DNA from: Melanocharis versteri | Taxonomy: Eukaryota; Chordata; Aves; Passeriformes; Melanocharitidae | Length of the DNA: 64,000 nucleotides | Reading direction: 5' to 3' | NCBI GenBank assembly: GCA_013397845.1 | Contig: VZTG01001074.1 | Location: forward strand, 1,532,061 to 1,596,060 | In this document: positions 38,207 to 51,037 of the stretch, piece after piece | Layout of the letters: every line of letters starts with the position of its first letter | Numbering within the stretch: position 1 is the first letter of the stretch | Position numbers and translations under genes: made by a program | The notes under the pieces: generated by a model | Databases searched by the model: none | Told to the model about the DNA's origin: nothing | The model's input: the letters and a program-made list of their open reading frames with translations, nothing else

Positions 38207-38936
38207 CCCCAAGGAAGCTCTGCCATCAGGATCCCTGCAGGGGTGACTCCCCCTCCCAGGCCCTGCTCCAGCCATTACCAGAGCACAGATCAACGGGGCT
38301 TTTCCCCTTGGAACCCAGCATATCCCTGAGAACAGCAGCACCAGACTCTGCCAGGTTCATTCCCACTAAACAGCGTTAAACTGCTCTTTTTAAGCCAGGC
38401 TTAAAATTGCTTAAGCTTGTTCTGGTAGGTGGAACAGAACCTCCTCAACTGCTCAGCTCGTTTAGAAGCTCGTTGTTACAAGAGAAGGAATTTCTAACAT
38501 TTAGAGTACTTTATACAAATATTCCCCTTTTTCGTTTTTGCTCTGGTTTATTCAGTGTGAATTTTACTTCTTGAATGTCTTTTTCTATCCTTTATTTTCC
38601 TCCCTCTCAGCCTAAGTATTAAAATGATTTTTTTCCACACTATTAGCTACATTTACATTCTGCAAGATAAAGAACTCCATAGCCATTATCCACCAATCCT
38701 ATGCATGTAACACTTTAGCAATTTAACAGCTCAAACTTTCACAAAATCTCACTATTAGCTTTAAATAGTATTTTTTGACTTTGAACAGTGTTATGGCAAA
38801 GCAATTGTATGTGACTGGAAAGCATCTAATTTTGCCAGAGTTAGAAAAGATAAAGCTACTACAGATAGTGGAAAAATATCTTGTATTTAGGCACAAGTGG
38901 ATGAAAAAGCTCAGAATTTTTTTGGTTTTAACTGTA

Positions 38937-38980
38937 TAATTAAGATTTAAGTAATTAAGATTTAAGTAATGATAAATGAT
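38937..38980 (+). repeat. Short tandem duplication (2 x 15 bp)
   Basis: TAATTAAGATTTAAG occurs twice in perfect tandem (38937-38951 and 38952-38966), followed by TAAT and two GATAAAT-type 7-bp units. This is AT-rich slippage-type sequence. Confidence 0.7.
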
Positions 38981-39482
38981 AAATTCAGAGGCTGACACTA
39001 ACTTGCAAGTTTATGAAATGCAGTGTTTAAAAAAAAAAGAATCCACTATTTCTATTGCCTACAGTTTTTTCTTGGCCTCAGGCCACCATTGGGCAAAATC
39101 AAACCTTTTATTATAGAACATCGTGTGTATTTACCCTCCGGTTCTTTCCTTTAAAAAGTAAATTTTATTCAATTTAAGAACAGAATTTGTGTTCTTTGTG
39201 TAGTTTATGGGTTCTTGAATGTTAATATTTTAATTGTTAATAGTTGGTGATGGAAGCCTAACAAAACTCATGTTACATTAATGGATTGCGATGTGGAATA
39301 TTTTTTTCTGCAGTCTTAGATGTCACGAAATACTGTTTTTTAAGGTATATTTGTTATGAAAAGGCATAAATTAGACATTGATGGACTGAGTTTCACAGAA
39401 CATTGAAAAACACATCTGCATATGGGATAAAAACAGAAATAAGTGATCAAGATGAATGTTTTTTGAAGATGCATTTTAAAAT

Positions 39483-39504
39483 TTTATTTATTTATTTATT
39501 TATT
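39483..39504 (+). repeat. (TTTA)n microsatellite
   Basis: About five tandem TTTA units. Confidence 0.75.
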
Positions 39505-42500
39505 CTGCTGGTGATGTGTATGATAGCATTTTAGGTGGCATAGAAAGTTATTTCCTAAAAAGAATGCAGTACAGATTGTTATGTTAATGGGTTCAGTCTA
39601 GAGCTTCCCATAAAGGTCATCTTAGACTTTGGGCATGTTTCGTATTTTAAAGGAACATTAATTTTTTAAGCCCATATTTAATAATTATTGGTTAAAACAT
39701 CCAAAGGTTGCCATGTGTAATCTTCAAAAAAACCATTTACTGAAGCTTTACTGAAGTTTACATTTCTAGTTTTAATATTTTTTTGTTGGAAACTTTCACA
39801 GAAGTGGTCAGTGCTGATGGTGAGAATCATTGCTTCACATCATTACATCGTAGTTTTATTTGTTACTTAGTGAAAGCTGAGGAAAAGATCTGTATTTATC
39901 AGTGCACTTTGAAAACTGGGAAAATATTTAGAAGAATCTGTGTCGCCTGACTTGAAAGCATTTTTCTTATGATGGTCAACAAGACACTGGTTTGGCTGAA
40001 TTCTAGAATAAGGCTTCTTAAAAGAGATTACTTCAAACTTTAAATACAATGTAATTGATCACTCAACATTCCGTGGATTATTTGTTATTTATTCTCAGAG
40101 ATACCAGTAAATCTTACTTATACTCTTAAAATAATCTGTTCCTGCTCAAAGCGAGCAGCTGTGCAGTTCTTCCCAATACCCTTGTAATCCCCTCAATGTT
40201 ACAGATTATTTCTGTCGGAGATTTTTGGATTTATGTGGGGTTTTTTATTCTAAATGAGTAGTTAGATTAAATCAGGTTGACATTTGTTTGCCAGCAGAGA
40301 AAATCAGTGGCAACTGGTTCACTTGAGATAACACTTGCTGAGGACTGCCATTGTGAGGGTATTCACCCTGTAGAAAGGGTAGTTAAGGTATTTCCTGCTC
40401 CAAATTTGGCCTTTTTCCACAGTTTCTCCAGGTAGAGATGCCAATCTCTGCACACAAATGCAAATGTTTATGCAGAAATATTGAGACAAATATCTGTGTC
40501 AATAGGAGATGAGACTAAAACAAAGACACCCTCGCTGGGAACAGCGACAGCTTTTGGCTTGCTGAGTCACAAAATGTAGGTGCTCTCTCTAGTTCAATTT
40601 TGTGGCTCAGCTTCCAGTTTTTTGAGGAAGGAAATTATAAAATTTACATGAGTTATCACACTAACCTAGAGCAGCTATTTTCTGCATAAATTCAGGTTGG
40701 GTAATTGGTGTTGTTGCAAAACTGAATTAAAGAGTTTTGCAAGTTCAGAATTCGGTACACGGAGTTAGCTTGATGTGAGTAAACAGGAATTATTTCTTAT
40801 TGTCCATGATTTTATTGGAGAGATGATTTTATTGCTTATAAAGGCCACAAACAGGGGCAGACCTGTTTACAGTGGATACATAGAATAAATCCTTGGTGTG
40901 CAGCAGTGACAAGAACCACCCTGGTTTCATGGTACCTCCCAGCAATTTCTGACTACACTTGATCCATTTGTGTGTTTCTAGCAATGTGTCAGGAGTTTTA
41001 AAAGCAAACTCCAAAGACCTCCTGTGTTTTTGTCAAATACCTGGGAAGGAACAGACGTTCTGTGTTTTGGGTCTCTCCAAACCCCTCTAATTACTGCACG
41101 TTTAGCACGTTGGATCTTGGGCTACAGTCTACTCGTATTCAAATTGCCAGTTAGAAATAAAACTGCTGTGGAATAAATGGCAAAACCTGCAGTGAAAATA
41201 TCAGGATCACAGATCCACCCTTCATTTTCTTCTGGCTGCTCAAGTAATGATTCGACTTCATGAACTGAGCGCTTGGCTTTACTAAAACCAAGCAGAAGTC
41301 ACTCTGGTAGATATTTCATTTGTTGTTTTTTAAATCTCTTTCCAGTGTTAGCATGATTAGGATTTTTACTAATACAGTAGCTTAATGTAATATTGTTAAA
41401 ATTGCCTATTTTTAGATTAAAAAAAGACATTAATGCTAACATTTAGTCACTACAGACTGCTTTTGTTTCAAATTAGAAGTAGTCAAATTTATCAAGGTGT
41501 AGTTAAAACTTTCTTTTGAGTGTATAACATTATCAGAGGTTTCTGCCATGTAATGCATGTTAGATCTCCAAACACAGAGTTTCTTATGGAATGGCTAACA
41601 AAAGGTCTTTCAAGCATGTAGGTAAAATTTTTGATTGGGTTTGTGATGACATGGTTAATTTAAGGGCCAATATGAAGAAAACACAAATTATATTTACCAT
41701 TTATAACTTTAAGCTACAGTTCTGCCTAAAATTTTTAAGTCGTGGCTACACACAACTGTTTTGAGTTGACCTCTGATGGTTTTAGATGACAAGTGAGGTG
41801 GATCCACTGATAAGAACTGAAATGAGTGTAGAGAACCAAAATTAAAATCTTTATTTACAGCATAAAGTATCATGGAGCATTGTTTCCAACAGAAGTATTC
41901 AGCGCTTCATCAGACTGATATCTTTAAAAGTTTTAAATATCCCAGCTAACTGTCAAACACAGCTGCCATCTGCCCTTGGCAGAAGCACCAGCATCTGCTG
42001 AGATGCAGACCTGTGACCTCTAGATAAGTTTCTATACACAGAAAAATATTTATCTTCCTCCTATGACCTTCCATGAACAAGACGTGAGCCATGGATTTGT
42101 TTCCTAGGGAACTAGTGACTGAGGAAAATCTATAATTAGATCTGTGGGTTGTTTGCTACAAGTGGGAATTGGGTGCTAAGCAGGTCCTTAAAGTATCCAG
42201 AAGTATTAGACAGACTTCATGTAATCGAACCAAATTTAGAAAAAAATACCCTTCATCATGATATTTCTTTTTTAATATCTTCAATTATAAAAATTAAGTA
42301 CTTTTGATGGGGTACTTATTCCTCTAAGTTCATTTTAATTGCAAAATATTTTCACATTCAAGACTCATCAGGTCGCCAGCTAAAGCAAAAATAAAATTAG
42401 TCAAAATCTTCGAAGAAATTTCTTCAAATTCAACCGAGTCTTAATTTTCAAGAGCATTTTAGGTGAATCATTCTCATCAGCTCCATTTTCTCACTTTGCT

Positions 42501-45500
42501 ACTCCTGTTCAGTTCCTCAGGTCGGCTCTACAACTCCAGTGCCTTATTCTGCAATTCCAATTACTCTGCCCAGCTGGAGGGTCCCATTTAATCCAGATCT
42601 TGATTTCTTTCTTTGCTGCGTGCGTGGATCTAAAGATAACATTTGTAGCTGAGTCCCGGGGGCAGTGACTGTGGCTGCAGGGAGAGGAAGCAGCCAGGAT
42701 TTTGTATTCCCCAGACAACCCGGGGCAGAGCTCTCCAGACCTCAGCAGCAGATTATTCCAGCTCAAATGCTGCCCTGGTGCTCCCAGCCCAGGGCCAGAT
42801 CAGTTCCTGCTGCTTGTCTGGATGCTGCACAAGAGGCCTTCAGAAATAGATTAAGACTTTGATCTTATTCAGAATAAATAGCGCTGTGAAATACCTGGGA
42901 AGAGGTGCTGTAAGTTGGTCCTGTTCTCTTTTCTCTCATTTCTTCCAGATTTAGCTACACGTGTTGATTACACGTTGTGTATTCCGCCCTAAGTCCTGAA
43001 TTCCTGCAATTCCAAACCATCAAATGTGGCAATGTTGCCTCTTAATTTCTGCCTTTTTAGATCTGTGAAAAGCTTTCAGTCGAGCTCCTCTATAAATCCA
43101 AACAATCCGTTGGTTTGTTTGTTTTTAAGGCGACCTTTTGAGTTCTTCTTTTCATATTGCCAATCACAGTCAGGTTTTTCCTAGCAGACCAGAGCCTCGG
43201 AGCTGCTCCATCTGGCTGTCACTCAGCAGAGAGTGGTGCTCCAACCCCTTCAAGTGACGGGGTTTGCAAGTCAGTCACTTAAGTAGAAAATAAAATATGG
43301 TGATTAAATGGCTCCTGAAAGGCCACACCAGCCAGTGAAACAGCCAGGCCTTCTGTGACGAGGAACACGTCTAAGTCCTTTTCCTTTGAGATCACAAAAA
43401 CCTGCGTTTGTGAATTCTGTGCTGTCAGTAGGGAGCTATTGCTGTGCACAGAACCCTGAGTCTGCAGATATATTTGTGAAATAGACTGCTAGGAACAGGG
43501 AAAAGGAAAATTATTTGTAATGAATCTTCTTGCTCTTTATAAATTAGGAGTAAAAGGAAGCTGAGGAATTACCTGCTACAAAAGCTAATGCACATCTTGA
43601 TGTGTATATTGAATTACTTTGCTTCGATCTCTGAGCAAGTGCTCGCTGTTAGCTATTTATATTGGTTAAATCCTCAAATTTAAATCCCTGCAACTGCTGG
43701 AAAGGGTTCTTCAGGGGGAATTCTTGCATCTGTGTGCAACTACGATAATGAACCTGGGGCTGAAGGGATCCACCAGCGCCCAGGGCTCCCACATGCATAA
43801 ATTCATTTTGCTTCACTCAAACACCTGCGCGTCCCACTACAAAGTTGATCTGAATTTTGTAAACATTTATGCGTAATTATGATAAAAAGCCATTATGTTG
43901 AGGAGATATTTTTTGGTTGAGTATCAAATATCCTATTTGTTTTGATTATTCTAAAAAGACCTGGAAAATGGAGCCCTGGTGGTGAAACAACTTCACTGGT
44001 TTTTAATATATTGTGTCATTTTCATACATTGAGATATTTTGTTGAAATATTTGCCTGTGGAATTTATGAACCGTGTCAGATTTCAGATTTGCAGTTGTTT
44101 CTACTTAGTAAAACATTGTGTTTGCACTGATGTAACAAAATAATATTTGGTATAGTACCTTTTACGGGAAGTAGAACCCCAGTCCAAAAAACTCCTTCAA
44201 TGTTCCACCCACTTTTTGAGCAGTGCAGGTTCTATTTCCTCCATGTACATAAAATCCTCAATGTGGTACTTGATCAGAGCATTCACAGTTTTGTCTGAAT
44301 GGCTTCAGGCGAGGAACATTGGTACCATTTGCAGCCCCCAATCAGCCTTGCAAAAAATGCATCAAAAATATGCTAAAACCGTGTGCTTTAATTCTCACAA
44401 CGTTGTTCCTAAATCTGACACTTCCTGGAATATTTTGCATGACAAAGTTCAGTTAAAATGCTGTAAAGGACTCTCTTGAAAATATCAGTGTATGTTTTTT
44501 CATTTTCATAATTCATTTAATTTCAAAGCCTGATATTTTTTAATTCCCATGTTCCTTCTCTGGATGTTGGTATAAAAGTTTCCACGTTCAAGGTATTAGT
44601 ACAGCCAGTACTGAATATTTCAGGAATTTTATACAGATATTAAAACACTTCAGTTTACAGATGCACTATCGTAATAATACACATATTCCTTGTTTTTCTG
44701 TAATTCATAAGAGTCTTATGAGAATCAGTACAAAAAAATGTGACTAAGAAGCAATTGCTACTCTTGTAATAAGAGTTTTGCCCAGTGCCACTGAGGTTTA
44801 AATGTGTATGAATATATAAGAACAAATAACAAATAATCCGCAGAAGTATACACAGAGTGTAAACTTTGTTAAGGGATTAATTACCTCGTATTTAAAGTTT
44901 TAGGTAATCTCTTTGACTGAGAAGCATCGTGCAATAATTCAGCCAAATCTGTATCTTAAAGTGCAAAATTCAGATATTTTGTAGTAACGTGTTTCACCCA
45001 GGATTTGAAATAGAAAATAGGTCCTTAAAGTTTAAAATAACTGAATTATGGCTTTGTTTGCTGGGTTAAGTCCAGTCTGGTGTCGATGTACACTTTTTTT
45101 TCCAGGGAGATCTGTAGATGCTCATTGTTATTTGGACTGTCAACAGCACCAAGCAAAATGCTTGGAGCTGATGGCACAGAAGGAATATCTGAGGTACTAA
45201 ATGTAGTTTTTCCCAGCTCTGCTCTGCCCAGAACCCAAACTCTTCACCTCAACTTTGTGTTCCCTTGCCTTGGCTGTCACAGAGGTTGGGTTTGTGTTTC
45301 TATTCCCATTGCTGGTCATGTTTCCCCCTCCATCCCGTGCCCGTGGCTCCTGGAGGCCCCCCCAGCTGCAAGCACAGGTATCAGGATTTCAGGCAGTGAT
45401 TGCCTGGCTGGTTTCAGCTTTGCAGGAAAGCTTGAGGAGATGGACACAGCTTTGAAAACCTTGCTTCTTATGTAAACTGGAGACTGAAAACTGCTCTGGA

Positions 45501-46380
45501 AACGATTTGAAATTTAGGACTGTGATATTGCCTGTGTTGTTGTTTTCCATAAACATCTTTAATTGCCGAAGTTTTGTTCCGCTGTTTACTTGAATTTTGC
45601 AAATATCTTTCGTTCTTATCTCCATTAACTTGTTTTGGATGTTTTGGACAACATCCTGGAAGGGCACCTGCCCAGATGTGCTTTGATTGATAATAGGGTG
45701 AAGTTAATAGCCCATTGTGTGAACGAGGGAAAGTGGTGCCTGAAAGATATCCTGTGCTGGGTTTATCCCTGATTATCACAAATAAAGGACACAGTCACTT
45801 AGAGGAGCTTTATAATTCCTGTTACCATCATGGGAATGAATCCCCTGGATTTTCTTGCCTGTCACATGTACCTGGAGTGAATCTGGAGAAAGTTCTAATC
45901 AGAGAGAAAGCCAAGGTCAGGTTTGGCCAACATCTGCCCTCATCAAAGAGCACAATTTGGCTCCCATGCTCAGCCAGTTTATCTGATATTTCATTAAAGA
46001 AGCTAGAGGTATTAATTTTTACATAATAAATTATTAAACTCAGCAAATTATATAAATTCCTTTCTAGCCACGGGTTTTGTATGTTTAGCTTACAGTAATG
46101 AAGCAGTTTCTGTGGGTTAATGCTTTTGAATAACGATAGGAATATTTTGCATTTGTTTTGGTTGAAAGAGTATTTGAGTCAGCGTGGAGCAGATGGAGCC
46201 TCTGACTGTAAAGAGTCATTTTCAGTATGGCAGGACAGGAAGTGCCTGTTTATTTATACAAAATCTAAGCAATGGGCCTAAACCATTGTTTTGCACTTGT
46301 GGAGCACAATGATTAGAGGAAAAAAATAGTTCACCTTTAAATATCCATGAAGTACTTCCTAAGAGGCTACGGGAAACAGG

Positions 46381-46457
46381 AAACACCAAAACCAAACAAC
46401 CCTACAAAAAAAAAAAATCAAAACCAAAACCAAACCAAACCAAACCAAAAAAACCCC
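46381..46457 (+). repeat. A/C-rich simple repeat (CAAAA/CCAAA)
   Basis: Irregular CCAAAA and CCAAA units flank an A run at about 46406-46417 and end in AAAAAAACCCC. The composition is the same as at 34004. Confidence 0.75.
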
Positions 46458-47961
46458 ATTAGAGACACTGTAAAGCTCTGAAATGAAAAGAACTGGGGCA
46501 TGAACCAAATATTCCTGTCTGGGGGTGGGATTAATTTTCTAATTAAAAAGTGAAACTGTTACGATGCATCTATAATTCACCTGGCATCAAGAACCAAGAA
46601 ATTATGGGAGTGGTTGAGGCAAACACTCCTTAAAGAATAAAACTGATAGCTGAGGATGGTGCTGTTGAGGACAGATTTGCTGGCGCTGCAGAACTGTGAA
46701 TTCTCTCTCTCGGGGCAGCGTGGGGTTTTTGCACTTCTATTTCTCTTCTTCTCCTGAGAACACTCTGATTTACTTTTGCGATAAACTCGTAACAACAGGG
46801 GGATCACATTGCTGAAATGAGTTTAGCTGCGAGGGATACATAATGTCAGCTGAAAAACAGCGCCGGGGAAATGCGTTTTTGGCCATGGTTCAGCAGAAAG
46901 CAGCTCCTGTCAGCTACGTGATGCTCTGTTTGTTGGAAGTGTCTTTCAGCTGAGCAGGATCCTAGAGCCTCTGCCTTTTGCTGGGCTGTTGTGGGTGCAG
47001 GGTTTGTGGGATGGATCACCTCAATTCCCAGTTATTCTCTGAAGTACCCCTGAGATGGGAAAGTGAGCGATGTCTGAGTGTCCATCCAGTGCTGTCCTTG
47101 TGTCCTGGGTGAGGGAACAGCCTCCAACAGTCCCTGCTATGGTGGGACGTTCAGCTGGTGTCTGTCCTGAGCCATCTGCCTGCAGAAAGTCCCCTCTGAA
47201 CTGTGACATCAGAAAAAGGGAAAATGAAATAGGTAGAAACTGGGATGCTGGAGAGAGTATTCCTGTGATGCCGTAGGATTTTAGCTTTTGTATTGTTCAT
47301 ATGTTTGTAATCCAGCAGTTCTTTAGTGGATAACTCTAATCTCCACACACAGTGTGAGCTGCTGCTTTCCCATTTTGGTCACACAAAACAATTCCTCTTC
47401 AGGCCTGGAAATCAAGGACACCTCACTGGCTCAGGCCCCAAGAGATGGAAACAAAAGTGAGTTGGGGGAAGCAAACTTGGGGTTTCCAAAAAAAGGGGTA
47501 AATGACTTCATTACCTGAAGCTGTAACTGGAAGATTAACCTCCAATATGCAAATGGGCCACACTTATAAAAGTTTGAAAACCCGTGACCCGTCATCCATT
47601 TTGGGTGTAGCTGCTGGGGGCCTTTGTCTGCCCGAAATGTACCTGAAGGCCTTTCAATAAATAGAACCGCTTTTTGTTCCCTTAATTTTGTTTGGCCTCT
47701 GTTTTTAGGTGCCCCAAAAGGCATCACCCATCTTATCCATGTTCCCAGTGGGTGGGTGGTGGGGTCTTGTGCTGCCTTAACAACCATTTCCTAAGAATGC
47801 AGAGTCTTTATATGCAACACGTAGCCGCTGCCATGTGGTGCAGACATTCTCAGTATTAGAACCTGCACTGAAGTTCCTGAAGCTGTGAAAAATTGCAGAA
47901 ATATCCATTTCTGCCTGGGCTTCAGGTAGCAGCGACTGTGGGATTTCATTTACGTGTTTTA

Positions 47962-47980
47962 GAAAAGTGAAAGCGAAATC
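47962..47980 (+). promoter_or_regulatory. IRF/ISRE-like element
   Basis: GAAAAGTGAAAGCGAAATC contains three in-register GAAANN-type units (AAAAGT, GAAAGC, GAAATC), with a perfect GAAAGCGAAA core as bound by interferon regulatory factors. The third unit ends TC rather than the classical CT. No promoter is visible next to it. Confidence 0.4.
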
Positions 47981-48346
47981 CCAAAGTAAACATTGCAGCA
48001 GAAATAATCTGGCCTCGTTTTATGTCCGCCAGGATATTGGGAAAACGTTGTTCTGCAGATGCACTGTGAGCTAGGAAGTTTTCCTGTGAGCAGTGCTGTG
48101 CTCATGGCAGTGCTCAGAACCTCAGCCTTGCCAGAGGAGATGTCAGACAATCCTCCTGTTTTCTTCCTCGCTCTTGCTGAAGCACCAAACCATATGGCAA
48201 ATTAAGCCTGATTTTTATTAAACTTTTCATTGTACTGAGCTCCGTGTGAACTGGGAAATGCACTTTCTTTGAACTATGCAGCCATTATATAAGCATCTTA
48301 ATTAGGAGATGCTAATGTTCTCCCTGGCATTCCTGGGAGTTCGCGG

Positions 48347-48360
48347 CTCCCTCTTGTGGC
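48347..48360 (-). promoter_or_regulatory. CTCF-like site
   Basis: CTCCCTCTTGTGGC on the + strand is close to the reverse complement of the CTCF core (CGCCCCCTGGTGGC type), keeping the CCCTC, T and GTGGC positions. It sits at the start of a GC-richer, CpG-containing patch that runs to about 48760, in contrast to the AT-rich surroundings. Confidence 0.4.
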
Positions 48361-48840
48361 TAATTAAGCGTTTTAACGAACCTTCTGAAAATGACTTTCT
48401 TTGAGCCGCCCGCAGCTCCTGGGCAAACGCTGCCGTGGTGCCCCGAGCAGCTCCGTGCTGGGCTCTGTGTCAAAAAATCAGGCTGAAGGTGCTGTGCAGT
48501 ACCTGGAGGCATGGACAGGTAAATTCATAAAAGGAAAAGGTCTGCAAAGGGCTGCACCGCGGATGTGACGGCTCCCTGAAGTCTTCAAAAAGCTGAGTGA
48601 GCTCATCCAGTCGCTCAGAAAACCTCTGTTCTCTGCTAACTCTGTTCCTCCCGTGCATGAGATGCTGAAGAAGGGTTTGCAGCTGGAGTGGGGATGAGAT
48701 GGGCGATGTGTCAGCTCCAGGGAGCACAAATCTTTCAGGTCCCACATTGGGATGCCTCACCTTCAAACTCCATGTGAAAATCTTTGCTGGATTTGGAGTT
48801 GAGAAGAAATTTTCCCACCAATTGAGTTTGCAGGGCCCAC

Positions 48841-48887
48841 TATTATTATTATTATTATTATTATTATCATTATTAGTAGTAGTAATT
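48841..48887 (+). repeat. (TTA)n microsatellite
   Basis: About nine TAT/TTA units are followed by a CAT interruption and TAG/TAGTAG variants. It is probably length-polymorphic. Confidence 0.85.
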
Positions 48888-50231
48888 GTATTACATTCTT
48901 GCTTTCCTATCTAGTGTGGAGAAAAGTCTCTATATGAATATCTGGATTTTTTTTTTATTTTTGACAAATTCCCTTTCAGAGCCCAACATTTGTTTTCCTT
49001 TCTTACTGTGGATTGTTACAGCTGGGGCATTGTGTTTATACTGCGTCTTAAATTTGTCATAAACAGTCGGGTAATGTTTGATGGCTCTGGTGGAAATGGC
49101 TGTAGTATAAACATATCTGAGTTAGATTTTTGTGTGGGCATGGGGCTGATTTCAGCCCTTTCAAGCCACTTTTCTTATATGGGAAGGTGCACTTTCCTAA
49201 TAATAAGTCTCAGACATCAGAGCAGAAAAGGATCAGTTCATCTTTCCCTAGAAAAATGAGCAATGGTCATGACATTGCAGAATCCCAAGCATAGCTTTTT
49301 GTTAAGGAAAACATGTATTTTCAGGCTTGATGTAAAAATACCAGAAATTGGTCAAAAAATGACCTGAACAGCAGGTAACTTTTCTGTAGGAGCCATTAAG
49401 TTTGAGTTTCATCACCAAACCAGAAGTCACAAAGTGACTTTGCCCTTTTGCCACCTGCAGTGTTGTCTGCCTCTGCATTTTGGCATGACTTACTCAAAAA
49501 TACACAGGAAGAAAGCTTCATCCATTAGTGCTTCTGAGTGTTGGAAGGAGGGCGGAGAAAAAGAGGTGAAACAGGTTTTTACTTTGAAATGTCTCCCTTT
49601 CCCAAAGGGTTTGGAAAGCAAAACTTTATCTCTGAAAATTCTGATTTCCTACTTCATAACTCGTGGCAATTTTTTTCTCAATTAAAATAAAGGAATACTG
49701 ATTATGGAATTAAGTCAAAATCTCACTGCCCAGTAATCTGCAAACCAGCGTCGCTCAACCCACAGCAATAGGGCAGCAAACATTTATTTCCTCAGGGACA
49801 TTATTAAACACCCAGCATATTTATTATCTCAGAATTGGAGAACGTCCAGATTTCTAAGGCCACTTTCTCCCTTCCTCTTCCTGAGCTGTAATTCAGACTA
49901 GAATATAAATTTTTACCTTAATGTTTCTGCGGAAATCAGCGATATGAAATTGCTAGAAACAAAAGAACGCGGAACAGCAGAGGGAAGAAATGGCTTGGCA
50001 AGACTGTCAGCCTTAAAGGGCAAGATTAATTTATAATCCCTCAGATTCTGGTGTACAAATACAAATTTGCAAAGCATGTAGCTTATAATTGACATTGTGT
50101 GGCTCTGCAGGTTTGTAAATGTTACTGTCGCTAATGGGAGGCTGCCTTGAAATCGGATTTTTAGGGATTTTGTTCTCATGGGAAAATAAGGTGATAGTAA
50201 CAAGGAGTTGGCATACACTCGTGGATGTGTG

Positions 50232-50251
50232 TATATATATATATATATATA
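50232..50251. repeat. (TA)n microsatellite
   Basis: Ten TA dinucleotides follow a short TGTGTG lead-in. It lies about 630 bp upstream of the EC1 exon. Confidence 0.85.
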
Positions 50252-50854
50252 AAAATAGAAATTTGGGAAGTGGACTAATTCCAGCTGTGTGACTCAGGAG
50301 TATTCTGGGCAGGATACTCTGATATTTTCGTGCAGAGTTTTTTCCCTTGATTTAAAATCCTTGGAAAGGAAGAGTTTGGAAGGGAATTGGGGGAAAAAAT
50401 CCAACCTGGAAGGAGTGTGTAATGACTTCACAATGACTAATAAAATATTGTGTGATGGCTTTCTGGTATGGTAAGGGTTGTTGTGACATAAGAGTGCTTC
50501 TTGGCAATCAATAGAATATTCTTTTCTTTTGTAAGTTTGTAGCTGTTCTATCAATTCAACTAAAAAGAAGAAATAGCATTAAATGAAATGTCAACTTCTA
50601 GACATAGAGTGAATTCGGTGATGGAATAACAGAAACTTTAAGTAATGAAATTGAAGACACTAAAGATAAGATAGAACTGGCCAAGAACATAAGCAGCTTT
50701 TCCAGGGTTTAACACAAAAATTGCACAGTGTCTTGTGAATGATTGAAATCATATTTTATAGTTACATTTTATTGGCAGGGAACATAGCTCAGCATTAGTT
50801 AAAAGGCTGAAATGACTTATGTGGTTTTAAGATGAGTTTAAAAGATTTTACAAC

Positions 50855-50884
50855 GTGGCCTGTCACTTGTTTCCTGCCATGCAG
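50855..50884 (+). other. Splice acceptor of the second EC1 exon
   Basis: A pyrimidine-rich stretch (CTGTCACTTGTTTCCTGCC) leads to ATGCAG with AG at 50883-50884. TTTTACAAC about 35-40 bases upstream is a plausible branch point. Confidence 0.8.
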
Positions 50885-51037
50885 GTCATCAGAAGCGATT
50901 GGACAGAGGGAATGAAGTTTCGGCTCTCTGGAAAGGGAGTAGATCAAGACCCAAAAGGAATTTTTAGAATCAATGAGATGAACGGGGACGTCTCCGTGAC
51001 CCGAACCCTTGATCGAGAAGCAATTGCCAATTACGAG
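50885..51037 (+). CDS. CDH13: T-cadherin exon: most of EC1 including the LDRE calcium motif
   Basis: The exon encodes 51 residues, phase 0 at both ends, and is followed by the donor GTGAGT. Joined to the upstream exon it continues mature EC1 from residue 24: VIRSDWTEGMKFRLSGKG, VDQDPKGIFRINEMNG, then DVSVTRTLDREAIANYE. KFRLxGKGVDQxPKGIFRIN and VSVTRxLDRE are T-cadherin signatures. Asp66 and Glu68 of LDRE, in this numbering, are calcium ligands at the EC1-EC2 junction. The rest of EC1 and the EC2-EC5/GPI part lie downstream of the window. Positions 28-33 (DWTEGM) include a Trp that differs from the mammalian sequence as I recall it (human has SDRPERSKFRL), so this loop appears variable. The length of 153 bp is close to the equivalent E-cadherin exon (156 bp). 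An open frame runs on past 51037 into the intron, but the donor and T-cadherin similarity end the exon there. Confidence 0.96.

Larger units (their letters stand above)
24699..50884 (+). other. CDH13: CDH13 complete intron (about 26.2 kb) within EC1
   Basis: This phase-0 intron runs from GTAAGT to TGCCATGCAG and splits EC1 after mature residue 23. It is AT-rich with few repeats. Supported contents are a G-run cluster (27521), an old-repeat trace (30571), a palindrome (30974), a MIR-like scrap (31124), a hairpin (31199), an antisense CR1 end (31549), simple repeats (32051, 34004, 39483, 46381, 48841, 50232), small tandem duplications (38185, 38937), an IRF-like site (47962) and a CTCF-like site (48347). 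A moderately purine-rich stretch covers about 28000-28220, and GC-richer patches lie near 37900-38320, 42640-42850, 46860-47200 and 48340-48760. I found no nested gene on either strand and nothing supportable in the remaining stretches. Confidence 0.93.

Noticed and set aside
50282..50300. AGCTGTGTGACTCAGG, reminiscent of the MIR SINE core
   Set aside because: Only about 11 bases agree and no other MIR segments are adjacent.
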